Assembly (NCBI GenBank): GCA_025354885.1
Contig: JANXLY010000150.1
Coordinates: forward strand, 1 to 35,316
Direction of reading: 5' to 3'
DNA length: 35,316 nt
Source: Acidobacteriota bacterium
GTDB lineage: Bacteria; Acidobacteriota; Terriglobia; Bryobacterales; Bryobacteraceae
Shown here: piece by piece, positions 18,633 to 28,249 of the stretch
How the letters are laid out: every line of letters starts with the position of its first letter
Numbering within the stretch: the stretch's first letter is position 1
The notes under the pieces: model-generated
Told to the model about the DNA's origin: nothing
Seen by the model: only the letters and a program-made list of their open reading frames with translations
The model's database searches: none
Made by a program: the position numbers and the translations under genes

Positions 18633-19887
18633 CCCAAAGCCATAAGAGGATTGGTGTGAGCGTAAGCCCGGATACCCACATCGCAACATGTTGCGGCGGT
18701 ATGCCGCGATCAATCGCCTCTCCAGAGCAAAAACTCGAAACCGAGATCGATGTCATCATCAGAGCAAACTCCGCACTGGTCACCCGGCCCCGAAATCTGT
18801 CCTCACTCAATGTCTGCACGAGCGTCGAAGAAAACACATAATTCATCGAGGTCCCAGCGTGTCCTACCACCACCGCGATTGCAGCCAGAAGCAGGCTCGG
18901 CGCAAAGCCAAGTCCGAGATAACCAATACAGGCAATCGCAAAGCCCAGCGCAATTGCCCAGCGCAGCCGGCGCAACTGCATCGTCACCAGCGGGGCGCCC
19001 AGCATCGGCCCAATAAAACTGCCAATCCCTCGCGCACCCATCAGTGTGCTCATCCCGAGCATGCCAGCCTGCGTCGTCGTCAGTCCCCATCCGTCGAGTC
19101 GAAACTGCCCTTCTCCAAGTACAGGCAACAGAACCCAATTTGCGCCAATCAATCCGATGCCGCCCTTGATCAGCAGTATGGGCTTCAAGCTGGCATGCCC
19201 TTGTATGTAACGCCAACCGTCAAGAATCGGCGAGAAGTCGAAGAGTTCACGAAAGCGCATAGGGGGCTGCCCGACAACGTGTTGCTCCTGTACCTCGGTG
19301 CGTGTCAGCAACCATGCGGAAACGAGAAAGGTGCATGAGTTGATCACAAAGACAGCGTTGCGGCCAAAGCTCGCGGCTACGATGCCACCAAGTGCCGAAC
19401 CAAGGAAGAAGTTAACAGCCCAGGTCGTAGACCCGAGCGCATTGGCAACAAGTACTTCTTTGTCATCGCGACACAGATTTGGCATCAGACTCGAGCGCCC
19501 TGGTTCAAAGAATCCCCACATCATCGTTTCGAGAAACATCAGCACATACACGAGCCAGATACGGTCCAGCGATTGCGCAAAGATCATGGAGCCCACGATA
19601 AAGAATCGCGCGATATCAGCCGCGATCATAACCTGCTTGCGACGCATGCGGTCGTTGACTACACCTGCCATGGGAGAGATCAGAACTTGCGGAAAGACCA
19701 TCGCGACAGTAGCCAGTGCAACGCTCCGGGCGCTCCCGGTCAGTTCTAGCAGCAGGCTATAAATTGCAACCGCATAGAACCAGTCGCCCATTTCGCTAAT
19801 CACCTGGGCCAACCACAGCAACCTCACGTTTCGATTCGAACGAAGAAGCTGGCGATAGCTACCGAGTGAGATTGCGTTCTCGGCCAT
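18613..19887 (-). CDS. MFS transporter (MFS_3/EntS-like)
   Basis: The protein has 424 residues with the twelve-helix pattern of the major facilitator superfamily in the inner membrane. The N-terminal LWLAQVISEMGDWFYAVAIYSLLLELTG (24-51) is characteristic of the branch that includes the enterobactin exporter EntS, and the loop 2-3 signature GVVNDRMRRKQVMI (75-88) is the MFS motif. It is probably an efflux carrier; the substrate is unknown. ATG at 19887 follows the trpS stop by 6 bases, so the two are probably cotranscribed, though no functional link is known. The 3' end overlaps the kinase gene by 20 bases. Confidence 0.88.
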   Translation of the reverse strand: MAENAISLGSYRQLLRSNRNVRLLWLAQVISEMGDWFYAVAIYSLLLELTGSARSVALATVAMVFPQVLISPMAGVVNDRMRRKQVMIAADIARFFIVGSMIFAQSLDRIWLVYVLMFLETMMWGFFEPGRSSLMPNLCRDDKEVLVANALGSTTWAVNFFLGSALGGIVAASFGRNAVFVINSCTFLVSAWLLTRTEVQEQHVVGQPPMRFRELFDFSPILDGWRYIQGHASLKPILLIKGGIGLIGANWVLLPVLGEGQFRLDGWGLTTTQAGMLGMSTLMGARGIGSFIGPMLGAPLVTMQLRRLRWAIALGFAIACIGYLGLGFAPSLLLAAIAVVVGHAGTSMNYVFSSTLVQTLSEDRFRGRVTSAEFALMMTSISVSSFCSGEAIDRGIPPQHVAMWVSGLTLTPILLWLWATRKWS

Positions 19888-19893
19888 AAGCGG

Positions 19894-20880
19894 TTAGCTG
19901 GTGTAGACGCCCATGCGCTGCTTGGTCAGCTGAAGCGTTGCTGCAGCAATGGGTGCCACGCGAGCACGGCCCTCTTCCAGAATGCCAGCCAGGTAAGCCG
20001 GGTCTGCAGTGATCTCACGGTAGCGTTGCTGGATTGGTTCCAGATGGCTGACCACCATTTCAGCAACCGCTTTTTTTAGATCGCCGTATCGCATGCCAGC
20101 GAATTTCGCCTGCATCGCATCTTCCGTTGTTTCGCTAAAGGCCTGATAGATCGCGAGCAGGTTCTGTACGCCCGGCCCCATGGTTTCGAAATCCACATGG
20201 GGGTTGGAATCTGTCGTGGCCCGGCTCAACTTCTTGCGGATCACATCGGGCGGATCGAGCAGGGCGATCGCGTGGCCACTGCCCGTGGCCGATTTGCTCA
20301 TCTTCTTCTCCGGTTCGTCGAGTCCCATGACGCGAGCGCCAACCGCTGGCAGCTTGGTCTCGGGCATCACAAAAGTCTCGCCATAGAGCGAATTGAAGCG
20401 CTGGGCTATATCGCGAGTGAGCTCCAGGTGCTGGCTCTGATCGTCGCCAACGGGCACGACAGAGGCCTGATAAAGCAGAATATCTGCGGCCATCAGCACA
20501 GGATATTGCATGAGGCCCGACAGGATCGTCTCTTGCGCAATGGCCTTCGATTTGTACTGCGTCATGCGCTCGAGCCAGCCCACTGGAGTGACGCAGGTGA
20601 GCAACCACGAGAGCTCCGCGTGACCGGAAACAGAGGATTGCACGACAACCGTCGAATGCTTCGGATCAATGCCGCAAGCAAGGAAGATTGCGGCAATCTC
20701 TAGGATCTTCCCCTTCAGTTCTTCTGGCGCTTGGTAAACTGTAATGGCGTGTAAGTCTACGATGCAGAATATGCTTTCGTAGTCGTACTGAATCTTTGTC
20801 CAGTTTTTGAGCGCGCCAAGATAGTTGCCAATGTGCAGATTCCCGGTGGGCTGCACACCCGATAAGACCCTCTTTTTCAT
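19894..20880 (-). CDS. trpS: Tryptophanyl-tRNA synthetase
   Basis: This class I aminoacyl-tRNA synthetase charges tRNA(Trp). The protein has 328 residues, the normal bacterial length. The HIGH-type signature is GNLHIGNY (13-20) and the KMSKS loop is EKKMSKSA (191-198). Trp-site residues lie in the conserved VDLHAIT (41-47) and ILLYQASVVPVGDDQ (134-148). ATG at 20880 gives the canonical start MKKRVLSGVQPTG. That start codon shares two bases with the divergent methyltransferase ATG (CATG, 20878-20881), so the two promoters must lie inside each other's coding region or be very short. The MFS gene follows after 6 bases. Confidence 0.96.
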   Translation of the reverse strand: MKKRVLSGVQPTGNLHIGNYLGALKNWTKIQYDYESIFCIVDLHAITVYQAPEELKGKILEIAAIFLACGIDPKHSTVVVQSSVSGHAELSWLLTCVTPVGWLERMTQYKSKAIAQETILSGLMQYPVLMAADILLYQASVVPVGDDQSQHLELTRDIAQRFNSLYGETFVMPETKLPAVGARVMGLDEPEKKMSKSATGSGHAIALLDPPDVIRKKLSRATTDSNPHVDFETMGPGVQNLLAIYQAFSETTEDAMQAKFAGMRYGDLKKAVAEMVVSHLEPIQQRYREITADPAYLAGILEEGRARVAPIAAATLQLTKQRMGVYTS

Positions 20881-22105
20881 GTCGAATTCTAATTCTCTCA
20901 CTGAAACATCCTCCGAGACTTTTCGTATTGAAAAGCTTGTTTACGGCGGTGCGGGCCTGGCCCGTCATGAAGGGCGAGTTTACATGCTGCCCAAGGTCGC
21001 CCCGGGTGATCTCGTGGAGGCAGTTGCCAAAAAGAGCAAGTCGAATTTTGTAGATGCTCGAGTCGAGCGCATGGTCGAGCCATCGCCTGATCGGGTTGCC
21101 CCTGCCTGCCCTCACTTTGCCAAATGTGGTGGCTGTAATTATCAGCAGTTGTCCTACGACCAGCAATTGCACTGGAAGCGCACCATCCTGGGCGAGCTCT
21201 TCGACCGCGCAAAGATGAAGCTCGATGTCGAGATCGAGACGATCAGCGCCGAGCCGCTAGGCTATCGCAACCGAACACAATTCCACTTTCACGATGGTAA
21301 GGTCGGATTCCTCGAGGTCGCCAGCCACAAGCTCGTGCCCGTGGATCAATGCCCCGTGTCGTCCCCAAAAATTAACGAAGTCCTCGCAGTTCTAAACCGA
21401 ATCAGCAAAGATCACCGCTTCCCCAAATTTCTGAAGTCTCTAGAAGTCTTCACCAACGAAACCGATGTGCAGTTCAACGTAGTCGAAACAAACTCGCCCA
21501 TTGCCAAACATTTCTTCGACTGGCTCGCGCACCAGGTTCCCGGTACCAAGTCCGGCGCCATTCCTTACACCGCGGCTGGTTACGACTGGAAAGTCAGCTA
21601 TCGCAGTTTCTTCCAGGTGAATCGCTTTCTCGTGGATGCACTTGCGAATGTTTCCATTCGTAATCTCTCGGGCGCTCATGCGCTCGATCTCTATGCGGGC
21701 GTTGGCCTGTTCAGCCTTCCCCTCTCCAAACAGTTTGAACGCGTTACGGCAGTTGAATCGGGCAAGGTAGCAATGTTCGATCTGCAGGCGAATTCCAAAC
21801 AGTATGGTGTAGAAAACATACGCAATGTCCAGGCGGATGTCGAAGCCTTCCTCACTGATTTCACAGAGACGCCGGATGTCATCCTTGCTGATCCGCCACG
21901 CAGTGGCCTTGGCAAGCTGGCAACAGAGCAACTGGCACGCATCAAGGCTCCAGAGCTACGTATCGTTTCTTGCGACCCTTCGACACTAGTCCGCGACTTG
22001 GCCATCCTGCTCACCGCAGGCTACAAGGTGGAAGAGATGGTTTTGATTGACCTGTTTCCGCAAACCTACCACATCGAAACAGTTACGAAGCTTCGACTGA
22101 GCTAA
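20879..22105 (+). CDS. RlmD/RumA-type 23S rRNA (uracil-5-)-methyltransferase
   Basis: The protein has 408 residues and belongs to the TrmA/RlmD/RlmC class of SAM-dependent uracil-C5 methyltransferases with an N-terminal TRAM RNA-binding domain (about 14-67, IEKLVYGGAGLARHEGRVYML). A 4Fe-4S cluster is indicated by Cys77, Cys83, Cys86 (CPHFAKCGGC) and Cys158. Further motifs are SFFQVN (243-248), the SAM-binding DLYAGVGLFSLPL (270-282), DPPRSGL (338-344), the catalytic nucleophile Cys365 in SCDPSTLVRDL and the base Glu400 in HIETV. Whether it acts at U1939, U747 or both cannot be read from the sequence. ATG at 20879 is the only start between the TRAM domain and the trpS start region, and it overlaps the trpS ATG. 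Its end overlaps the VWA gene by 23 bases. Confidence 0.9.
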   Translation: MSNSNSLTETSSETFRIEKLVYGGAGLARHEGRVYMLPKVAPGDLVEAVAKKSKSNFVDARVERMVEPSPDRVAPACPHFAKCGGCNYQQLSYDQQLHWKRTILGELFDRAKMKLDVEIETISAEPLGYRNRTQFHFHDGKVGFLEVASHKLVPVDQCPVSSPKINEVLAVLNRISKDHRFPKFLKSLEVFTNETDVQFNVVETNSPIAKHFFDWLAHQVPGTKSGAIPYTAAGYDWKVSYRSFFQVNRFLVDALANVSIRNLSGAHALDLYAGVGLFSLPLSKQFERVTAVESGKVAMFDLQANSKQYGVENIRNVQADVEAFLTDFTETPDVILADPPRSGLGKLATEQLARIKAPELRIVSCDPSTLVRDLAILLTAGYKVEEMVLIDLFPQTYHIETVTKLRLS

Positions 22106-25100
22106 GCTTTGGAGCATCTTCTGCACGGCCACGCTGCAAGTACTCACGCGCTCCCTTGCGCAAGAATAACTCTGCTAGATTGAGCAGAATAGCCAGGCCC
22201 AGCAACAAGGGCCAAAGTGCAAGTGAGGTCTCAATTTGCCTGCCACCACCACGAAACACATCTGCCGGCTTGGGCTCGGAACGCCCGCCACTAAAGCCTG
22301 AAACCTGCTTCAGTAACTCCGGATTATTTCCGTATTCAACAACTTCCGTTTCCTGCCGGTAGAAGCCAAGCTCGGGAAACAGGCGCGTCGTATCAGCCGG
22401 ACGAACCCGGAACAAGCCTGTACGATCACCAATCAGGATACGGCCACGAAACACACCAGCCGCCACTTTCTGCACTGGCACCGCCTGCTGAAACTGGTTC
22501 GGCCCGAAGACGAACAACGCAGGCACTTTGGCCTTGGCATCCTCACTCGAAGGCAGGCGATAGGTAACCTCAAGCTCCCGATTCGTGGGGTCAAAAGTTA
22601 GTGATGAATCTTCAGTTGCAGAGTGTGGCAGCAGATCCCGAAGCACATTTCCCCAGAAGCGGTCAAAGCCCGCCCAGGCCATCCAGTTCTCTGCCCAGCG
22701 GCTCTTCGCGTCTGATGTGAAAACAGTTACGCGTCCCAGGCCATACTGCCAGCGGGCCAACAGCGGATCACGAGTATTCGCCTTCTCGCCCGGCACACTC
22801 AACAAAAGATCAGCCGACGGTTTCGTCTCGTACTTCACATAGCCCTTCAGATTTGGGGCCTTGTCAATGCCGGTGCCTTCCAGCACTTCGGCAGCGCGAA
22901 CAAGAATCGGCTGCGTGGGTTTTTCAACTGCAGTCGAGCCGGTAAATTCCATGACGTCACGGAGAAGGATTTGCTCCAGCCCCGTCGGGTCGGTCAAGAA
23001 ATAACTCTTGCCCTTCGAGAACTGTGCAATTTTTTCAAGGTAGCCCTTGTTCACATCCTGCCCTAAACCGACGGTCGAAATTGTGACCCGCTGCGCGCCA
23101 GCTTCGCGGGCTAGAGTGATCGAATCACCCTCTTCGGAAATGCCGTCCGTAAGCAGTACGATGTGCTTGAAGGTTGCCTTCACCGGCACGATTTTCTTGA
23201 AGGCCTCGGTCAGTGCCGGAGCAATTTGGGTTCCACCATCCGGCGTAATGCCTGCCACAATGCGCTTGATCAGCCCCTTGTCTTCTGCCTTGCGAATCGG
23301 CACTGCCCATTGGTGAGAATTGTCGAAGATGAGCACACCCACCAAATCGATTGGCCGCAGATTCTCGATCACACCGATCGTGGCGATTCGGGCCAGCTCC
23401 ATCTTGCGCCCTTCCATCGAAGAACTCTTGTCGACGATCAGAACAACGCAAGTACCCTCGGGGCTGCGCGGCGGAGCGAGCTTTGCAGGCAAGGTGCGCT
23501 CCAGGGCATCTTCGGGTGTTCCAGGCTTCTTGTCGATGTACTGGTTGCGCTCTCCACCAATCGTCAAGAGTCCTCCACCGCGTTTGACATAGTTTTCGAT
23601 TGCCGCTTTGCTGGCTGGCGAATAGCCTTCGAGATCCTGATTGTTCAGCACAACCACTTCGTAATTCTGCATTGCATCGCGCGGCAATTCGCCAAGCTTG
23701 GTTACTTCAAACTGGTACGCATCCACAGCCCGCATGAAGTTCACATCGCTCCCGGCAGGATCCTGTGAAACATAAAGCATGCGCGGCTTCTTGATGTATA
23801 CTGCCTGATCGAATGTGGTCTCGCCAAGATCTGCCGCAGACACGCTCCCTGAAAGGTGAATCACTCCCGACGTCGTAACCGACGAAGTGATCGTGAGCTC
23901 ATTCACTCCTGCCTTCAACTTCAAATCACCTGCGCCAATTGTCTTGCCTTCAGCCTTGAGCTCAAGCCGCGCCGTTGCCTCTCGCGGAGAACGCAGGCTG
24001 ATCTCGACCGGAAACTTTTCGCCAGCAAAAGCCTGTGGCGGCATCTTCACGACATTGATCGAGAGCAATGGCTTCTGACGGCCCCGCAGAGAAAAAGTAT
24101 CGATGGGAATGTTGAGCTGCTGTGCCTGCCATAAGGCTTGCATCGCATTGCCTTCTGTTTCCATGCCGTCGCTAACCAGGACCAGGTGCGGCACCAGATC
24201 GGCTGGCGTCGATGCAATCGCATCACGGATTGCCGCTTCTAGATTCGTACCCCGTCCAAGGTCACCCGCAGTCGGTTTCAATCGGGTAGCCGCCTCATCC
24301 GCAGCAATGGGCCTCACGCTTCGCGCAAAGGGCAACACGCGCACCAGATGGCGTCCCCGAGCCTGCTGGATCTGGCTGATCCGGTCCGCAAGTGTATCCA
24401 TGTCCTGCTGTGTCAGACTCTGCGAAGTGTCCGCAAGGATCGTGACAGCGAGCTTGGTCTCAAACAACGAAATCGAAGGGCCAAACAGTGCGATCGCAAT
24501 TGCGGCGAGCGCTGCAATCTTCAGCCAGAGTCTCTGCCGCTTCGCAAACAGCCACCACTCGATCAGCAGCACGATGCCGCCAGCCAGCGCCAGCCAGCGC
24601 CACAGTTCCTTCACTTCAGGTGAACTCGTACCATCGGCAGGAATCCCACTCGCAACGGTAGAGGGGGCATCCCAGCTCTTGTCGGGCAGATCTGGCAGTG
24701 TGAGCGAATACACCACTTCACGACTTCCATCCAGCACGCGAACTGTACCCGGATAGGGCATAAAGCTGCGCAGCATCCCGTTCTCAACCGAGAAGGGCAG
24801 CGCTTTGCCATCACCGGTCAGCACCTGCAGCGTCTTTGCTTCCACATCACCAACGGGCAACTGAATTCCACCCGGGCTTGCGGCAACACTCTCCCACTGC
24901 TTGTAACTGTCCGGGGCAAGATAGCGAAGAACATTAGCGATCAACAACGGCCCCGTCACCTCTTGACGCATCGCCGTTTTCGCAGGCTGAAACCCCATGC
25001 GCACGATGCCCTTGCCCGCCACCAGCAGCGGTCCGGTCTCGCCGTCCAGCACATTGATTTCGCCCGTCTTCAGCGTCAACACTTTCGAGTTGCTCAGACG

Positions 25101-26339
25101 GAAGTCGCGACTTCGCAAGCCACTCGCGATCGGATGTTCCGTACGCCAGCCTTTCAACACCAGATCCTGTGCACCACCCAGCACATAAAGCGCAGGGCTC
25201 TTTTCGGGTTTGGCCGGCTCAAAACCATCAAAGATCAACAGGCTGTCATCCTTGGCGTCGGCCACATACTGATCCGGACTCAAGTAGCTTGCCTCAACCA
25301 ACGCGTTTGCTGCCAGCATCGGCCGCCAGAGCTGCGGCTCTCTCGAATACACCTTTGCTTTGACGCTCGGCAACGCGGGAAGCTCCAGTTCAACGCGATT
25401 GTCGAGGGCCACATCATCGCTGCCAAGTAGACGGATCTCAAGAATGCCAGACGCCTTTGTACGATGCGTCAGAGTCAGCGTCTGCTCCGCGCCTGCGAGC
25501 AGCGAAGTATTCGTACTCGCCACCGGCACCCCGCCATAGTAAAGACCAATCGCAAGCGGCCTTGCCTGAGCTGCGTAGTTTTTTACTGTGACCAGAATAT
25601 CCCACACACTCAAGTCTTCGAGACTGCGGCGCACACCGGCTCGGCGAATGCCGACATTGTTCAACGACGCATCGGTTACGAGTAAGCGAAGGTTCTGCGG
25701 AACCTTGCCGACTCCTTCCTCTCCACTCGCAAGCCGGGCCGGCCCCGCATAAACAATCTCGCCAGCAATTCCACCCGCACGCCGCTGCAGATTGCCTGCA
25801 AACTCAAATGCATCTTCAATCCGGGTGCTGCCCGAACTCGTTTTCAATTCCTGAATCGCTTTGATCGTTTGAGAACGCTTCGTCTCGAGCGATGTGCGAG
25901 GCGTGAGCAGTGTCCCGGCCTCGATCACACTCACTTTGTCCTGCGACGGTATCGTCTTCAGCCATTGCAAAGCCTTACGCTTCGAAACGGTTAATACATC
26001 GCTTCGCGCATCCGCCCGTGACGGCGCTCCACTCGCTGCAGAAACATCCAGGATCAGGACGTGGTTGTGGGGCGTGTATCGATCCGTACTCCAACGAATT
26101 TGCGATGCGGCCAACAACAACAGTGCAAGTGCCAAAAGCTGCAACAGCAGGCTCCAGGGCTGCTGAATGCGCCGCCGCCTCTGTTGGCTGGGTGGAATTT
26201 GCGCAGCCTGCCAGAAGCGCAGTGTTGCCGCTTTGATCCGTACTCGCGATCGATCCAGCAAATAGAGCGCAACAATTGCAGCGCTGGCCAATGCAAAAAG
26301 CGCCGAAAATTCGAGAAAGCTGAGATTGAGAAACTCCAT
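22083..26339 (-). CDS. Giant BatA-like / triple VWA / glutamine-amidotransferase-like membrane protein
   Basis: The protein has 1418 residues and looks like two usual proteins fused in one frame. Part one (1-597) has a BatA-type N-terminus with helices at 11-28 and 62-80. A degenerate VWA domain starts at about 92, where the metal-site motif reads DVSAA instead of DxSxS. It ends with a helix at 583-598. Part two (about 605-1418) has a helix (605-622), a VWA domain with an intact DTSQS (637-641) and VSDG, an Ig-like strand region, a class I glutamine-amidotransferase-like segment (852-930, no catalytic Cys seen), a third VWA inserted with DKSSS (970-974) and LTDG (1062-1065), the rest of the amidotransferase-like fold (1140-1238), and a last helix (1372-1393). 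It follows DUF58 with no gap (TAAATG). MoxR/VWA partners usually act as chaperone-type complexes on envelope or metal-enzyme targets; the target here is unknown. Confidence 0.88.
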   Translation of the reverse strand: MEFLNLSFLEFSALFALASAAIVALYLLDRSRVRIKAATLRFWQAAQIPPSQQRRRRIQQPWSLLLQLLALALLLLAASQIRWSTDRYTPHNHVLILDVSAASGAPSRADARSDVLTVSKRKALQWLKTIPSQDKVSVIEAGTLLTPRTSLETKRSQTIKAIQELKTSSGSTRIEDAFEFAGNLQRRAGGIAGEIVYAGPARLASGEEGVGKVPQNLRLLVTDASLNNVGIRRAGVRRSLEDLSVWDILVTVKNYAAQARPLAIGLYYGGVPVASTNTSLLAGAEQTLTLTHRTKASGILEIRLLGSDDVALDNRVELELPALPSVKAKVYSREPQLWRPMLAANALVEASYLSPDQYVADAKDDSLLIFDGFEPAKPEKSPALYVLGGAQDLVLKGWRTEHPIASGLRSRDFRLSNSKVLTLKTGEINVLDGETGPLLVAGKGIVRMGFQPAKTAMRQEVTGPLLIANVLRYLAPDSYKQWESVAASPGGIQLPVGDVEAKTLQVLTGDGKALPFSVENGMLRSFMPYPGTVRVLDGSREVVYSLTLPDLPDKSWDAPSTVASGIPADGTSSPEVKELWRWLALAGGIVLLIEWWLFAKRQRLWLKIAALAAIAIALFGPSISLFETKLAVTILADTSQSLTQQDMDTLADRISQIQQARGRHLVRVLPFARSVRPIAADEAATRLKPTAGDLGRGTNLEAAIRDAIASTPADLVPHLVLVSDGMETEGNAMQALWQAQQLNIPIDTFSLRGRQKPLLSINVVKMPPQAFAGEKFPVEISLRSPREATARLELKAEGKTIGAGDLKLKAGVNELTITSSVTTSGVIHLSGSVSAADLGETTFDQAVYIKKPRMLYVSQDPAGSDVNFMRAVDAYQFEVTKLGELPRDAMQNYEVVVLNNQDLEGYSPASKAAIENYVKRGGGLLTIGGERNQYIDKKPGTPEDALERTLPAKLAPPRSPEGTCVVLIVDKSSSMEGRKMELARIATIGVIENLRPIDLVGVLIFDNSHQWAVPIRKAEDKGLIKRIVAGITPDGGTQIAPALTEAFKKIVPVKATFKHIVLLTDGISEEGDSITLAREAGAQRVTISTVGLGQDVNKGYLEKIAQFSKGKSYFLTDPTGLEQILLRDVMEFTGSTAVEKPTQPILVRAAEVLEGTGIDKAPNLKGYVKYETKPSADLLLSVPGEKANTRDPLLARWQYGLGRVTVFTSDAKSRWAENWMAWAGFDRFWGNVLRDLLPHSATEDSSLTFDPTNRELEVTYRLPSSEDAKAKVPALFVFGPNQFQQAVPVQKVAAGVFRGRILIGDRTGLFRVRPADTTRLFPELGFYRQETEVVEYGNNPELLKQVSGFSGGRSEPKPADVFRGGGRQIETSLALWPLLLGLAILLNLAELFLRKGAREYLQRGRAEDAPKLSSVEAS

Positions 26340-27221
26340 TTAACGCAACCCCTGTGTCGCTACCAGAGAGCCAAAGACAGCATCCTCGACGCTGGTGCTG
26401 GTCGGCAACCCCGTATAGCGTCCCTGATTCCGCAGGGCCAGTCGTCGCAACGATTCGCAATACTCATCAAAGCTGACCGTATATTGCTCGCGTGCCTTGG
26501 CATCAAAAGTAAGCTTCACTTGTTTGCCCGATTCTACTTCCGTGATCTCAAGATCGCCTTCTGCGCTTGGCGTCCGTTCGTCGTCGTCCCAGATCTGTAT
26601 CAGCGTTAGCTCGTGTCCGAAATCAGCCAGATATTGAAGTGGCTTGAGCCAGTCTTCTTCTCCGAGAAAATCGGAGATCACAATCACCAGTCCACGTTGC
26701 CGACCGCTGCCCAGAAACTCGCGCACCACCCGGCTGAAATCCGTCTTGCCCTGGGCTTCGAGCGGCCCAAGAAAGTCGGCTACGGGTGAGAAGCGATGTC
26801 GCCCTCCACCGCAAGCGAGGCCCTCTTCGAGTTCTTCGCGAAAAGGAATCAATTGCATTGCATCAAGACGTACCAGGCCCACATAGGTGATCGCGGCTGC
26901 CAGGCGCCTTGCGTAATCCCATTTGTTGCCGAGCGACATGCTCTCGCTTGCGTCCAGAAAAATTCGAATCGGTACTCTGGGCTCAATCTGAAAAAGTTTC
27001 AGAAACAACTTTTCCAGCCGCATATAGGCGCGCCAGTTCACTGCACGCAAGTCGTCACCACTCGAAAAATTGCGATGATCCAGAAACTCCTGGCCGGGTC
27101 CTGAAAAGCGGCTCGCATTGTGTCCACCCACAACTCCAGGAAAGGACTTCTGCCAATGAATGGTAAGCCGTTCCAGCCTTTCGAGAAAGGCTCTTTCGAT
27201 CTTGAATTCGCTACGGGCCAC
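26340..27221 (-). CDS. DUF58 domain protein of the MoxR/BatA cluster
   Basis: The protein has 293 residues. It shows the DUF58 signature HRNFSSGDDLRAVNWRAYMR (49-68), followed by a VWA-type fold with metal-site motif LDASESM (89-95; Asp90, Ser92, Ser94). No transmembrane helix is evident, so it is probably cytoplasmic and works with the MoxR ATPase and the large VWA protein. GTG at 27221 starts MARSEF; it lies 23 bases after the moxR stop and has only a weak SD. Its TAA is immediately followed by the ATG of the giant VWA gene, so the three genes form one operon. Family function is unknown beyond the recurring moxR-DUF58-VWA association. Confidence 0.9.
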   Translation of the reverse strand: MARSEFKIERAFLERLERLTIHWQKSFPGVVGGHNASRFSGPGQEFLDHRNFSSGDDLRAVNWRAYMRLEKLFLKLFQIEPRVPIRIFLDASESMSLGNKWDYARRLAAAITYVGLVRLDAMQLIPFREELEEGLACGGGRHRFSPVADFLGPLEAQGKTDFSRVVREFLGSGRQRGLVIVISDFLGEEDWLKPLQYLADFGHELTLIQIWDDDERTPSAEGDLEITEVESGKQVKLTFDAKAREQYTVSFDEYCESLRRLALRNQGRYTGLPTSTSVEDAVFGSLVATQGLR

Positions 27222-27244
27222 GTTTTGTACTTAGTATGCCCCGA

Positions 27245-28234
27245 CTAGCGGGTAGCGGCCGCTTGTCGGGCGACACCCTTCAGGATTTCAGGAATGATCG
27301 TCTCCGCGCTTTGGCCATCGGCATGCGCGTCGAAGTTGAGAATGATGCGATGGCGCAAAACGGGCGCAGCAACTTCCGCAATGTCGTCGATGCTCAAATG
27401 CGCGCGTCCCTTCATCATCGCGAGCACGCGGCCGCATTCTACGAGCGATTGTGCTCCGCGCGGAGAGCTGCCGTAACGGATATACTTTTTGGCCAGCGGA
27501 TGAGCCTGGTTCTGATCCGGCTGGGTCGCCATCACCAGATCAATGGCAAAATCCTGCACATGCGGTGCGACAAGCACGGCACGGCAAAGCTTGCGCATCG
27601 AAAGGATGCCTTCTCCATCGAGCTTGGTTTCCAACTGAACGTCATCCCGGGTGATCGTGCGCTCCACAATCGTCGCCAGGTCGGCACGATTCGGATACTT
27701 CACCAGAATCTTCATGAGAAACCGATCCAGCTGCGCTTCCGGCAACGGATAGGTCCCTTCCATCTCGATTGGATTCTGGGTGGCCATCACGAGAAACGGA
27801 CTGTCCAACTGATGCGTCGTCGTGCCGCTGGTCACCGTGCGCTCTTGCATCGCTTCGAGCAAAGCGCTCTGCGTCTTTGGAGTTGCCCGGTTGATTTCGT
27901 CCGCCAGCACCAGATTTGAGAAAATCGGGCCACACTGAAACCGGAAACTCTTGTGCCCCCGATCATCTGCGTCCATGATCATGCTCCCAACAATGTCGGC
28001 CGGCATGAGGTCGGGCGTGAATTGGATACGGCTGTAATTTAGGTGCAGCACCCGAGACAGTGTCCGCAGCAGGGTGGTCTTCCCGAGACCCGGTACTCCT
28101 TCTAGAAGTACATGCCCGCCGCCCAGAAGGCAGATCAGCACACCTTGGACAACTTCATCTTGACCGACAATAATTTTGCCGATTTCGTCTTTTACGGAAT
28201 TGAGGCGTTGTGTCGCCGCCGAGAGTTCGCTCAC
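27245..28234 (-). CDS. MoxR-family AAA+ ATPase
   Basis: The protein has 329 residues of the MoxR subgroup of AAA+ ATPases. Walker A is GVPGLGKT (46-53), Walker B LVLADE (108-113), sensor 1 ATQNP (151-155), the family box EAQLDRF (166-172) and an arginine-bearing segment YGSSPRGAQSL in the C-terminal lid. MoxR proteins act as chaperone-like ATPases together with VWA proteins. GTG at 28234 is the likely start; it lies 15 bases downstream of a strong hairpin that terminates the preceding gene, so its own promoter must lie in or before that hairpin. DUF58 and the 1418-residue VWA protein follow in the same direction. Confidence 0.94.
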   Translation of the reverse strand: MSELSAATQRLNSVKDEIGKIIVGQDEVVQGVLICLLGGGHVLLEGVPGLGKTTLLRTLSRVLHLNYSRIQFTPDLMPADIVGSMIMDADDRGHKSFRFQCGPIFSNLVLADEINRATPKTQSALLEAMQERTVTSGTTTHQLDSPFLVMATQNPIEMEGTYPLPEAQLDRFLMKILVKYPNRADLATIVERTITRDDVQLETKLDGEGILSMRKLCRAVLVAPHVQDFAIDLVMATQPDQNQAHPLAKKYIRYGSSPRGAQSLVECGRVLAMMKGRAHLSIDDIAEVAAPVLRHRIILNFDAHADGQSAETIIPEILKGVARQAAATR

Positions 28235-28249
28235 TATGTAATCTTATGC

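Noticed and set aside
24581..24600. Perfect tandem repeat of CAGCCAGCGC (two copies)
   Set aside because: It encodes the Leu/Ala-rich membrane helix RWLALAG of the VWA protein and has only two copies; ordinary coding repetition is enough to explain it.
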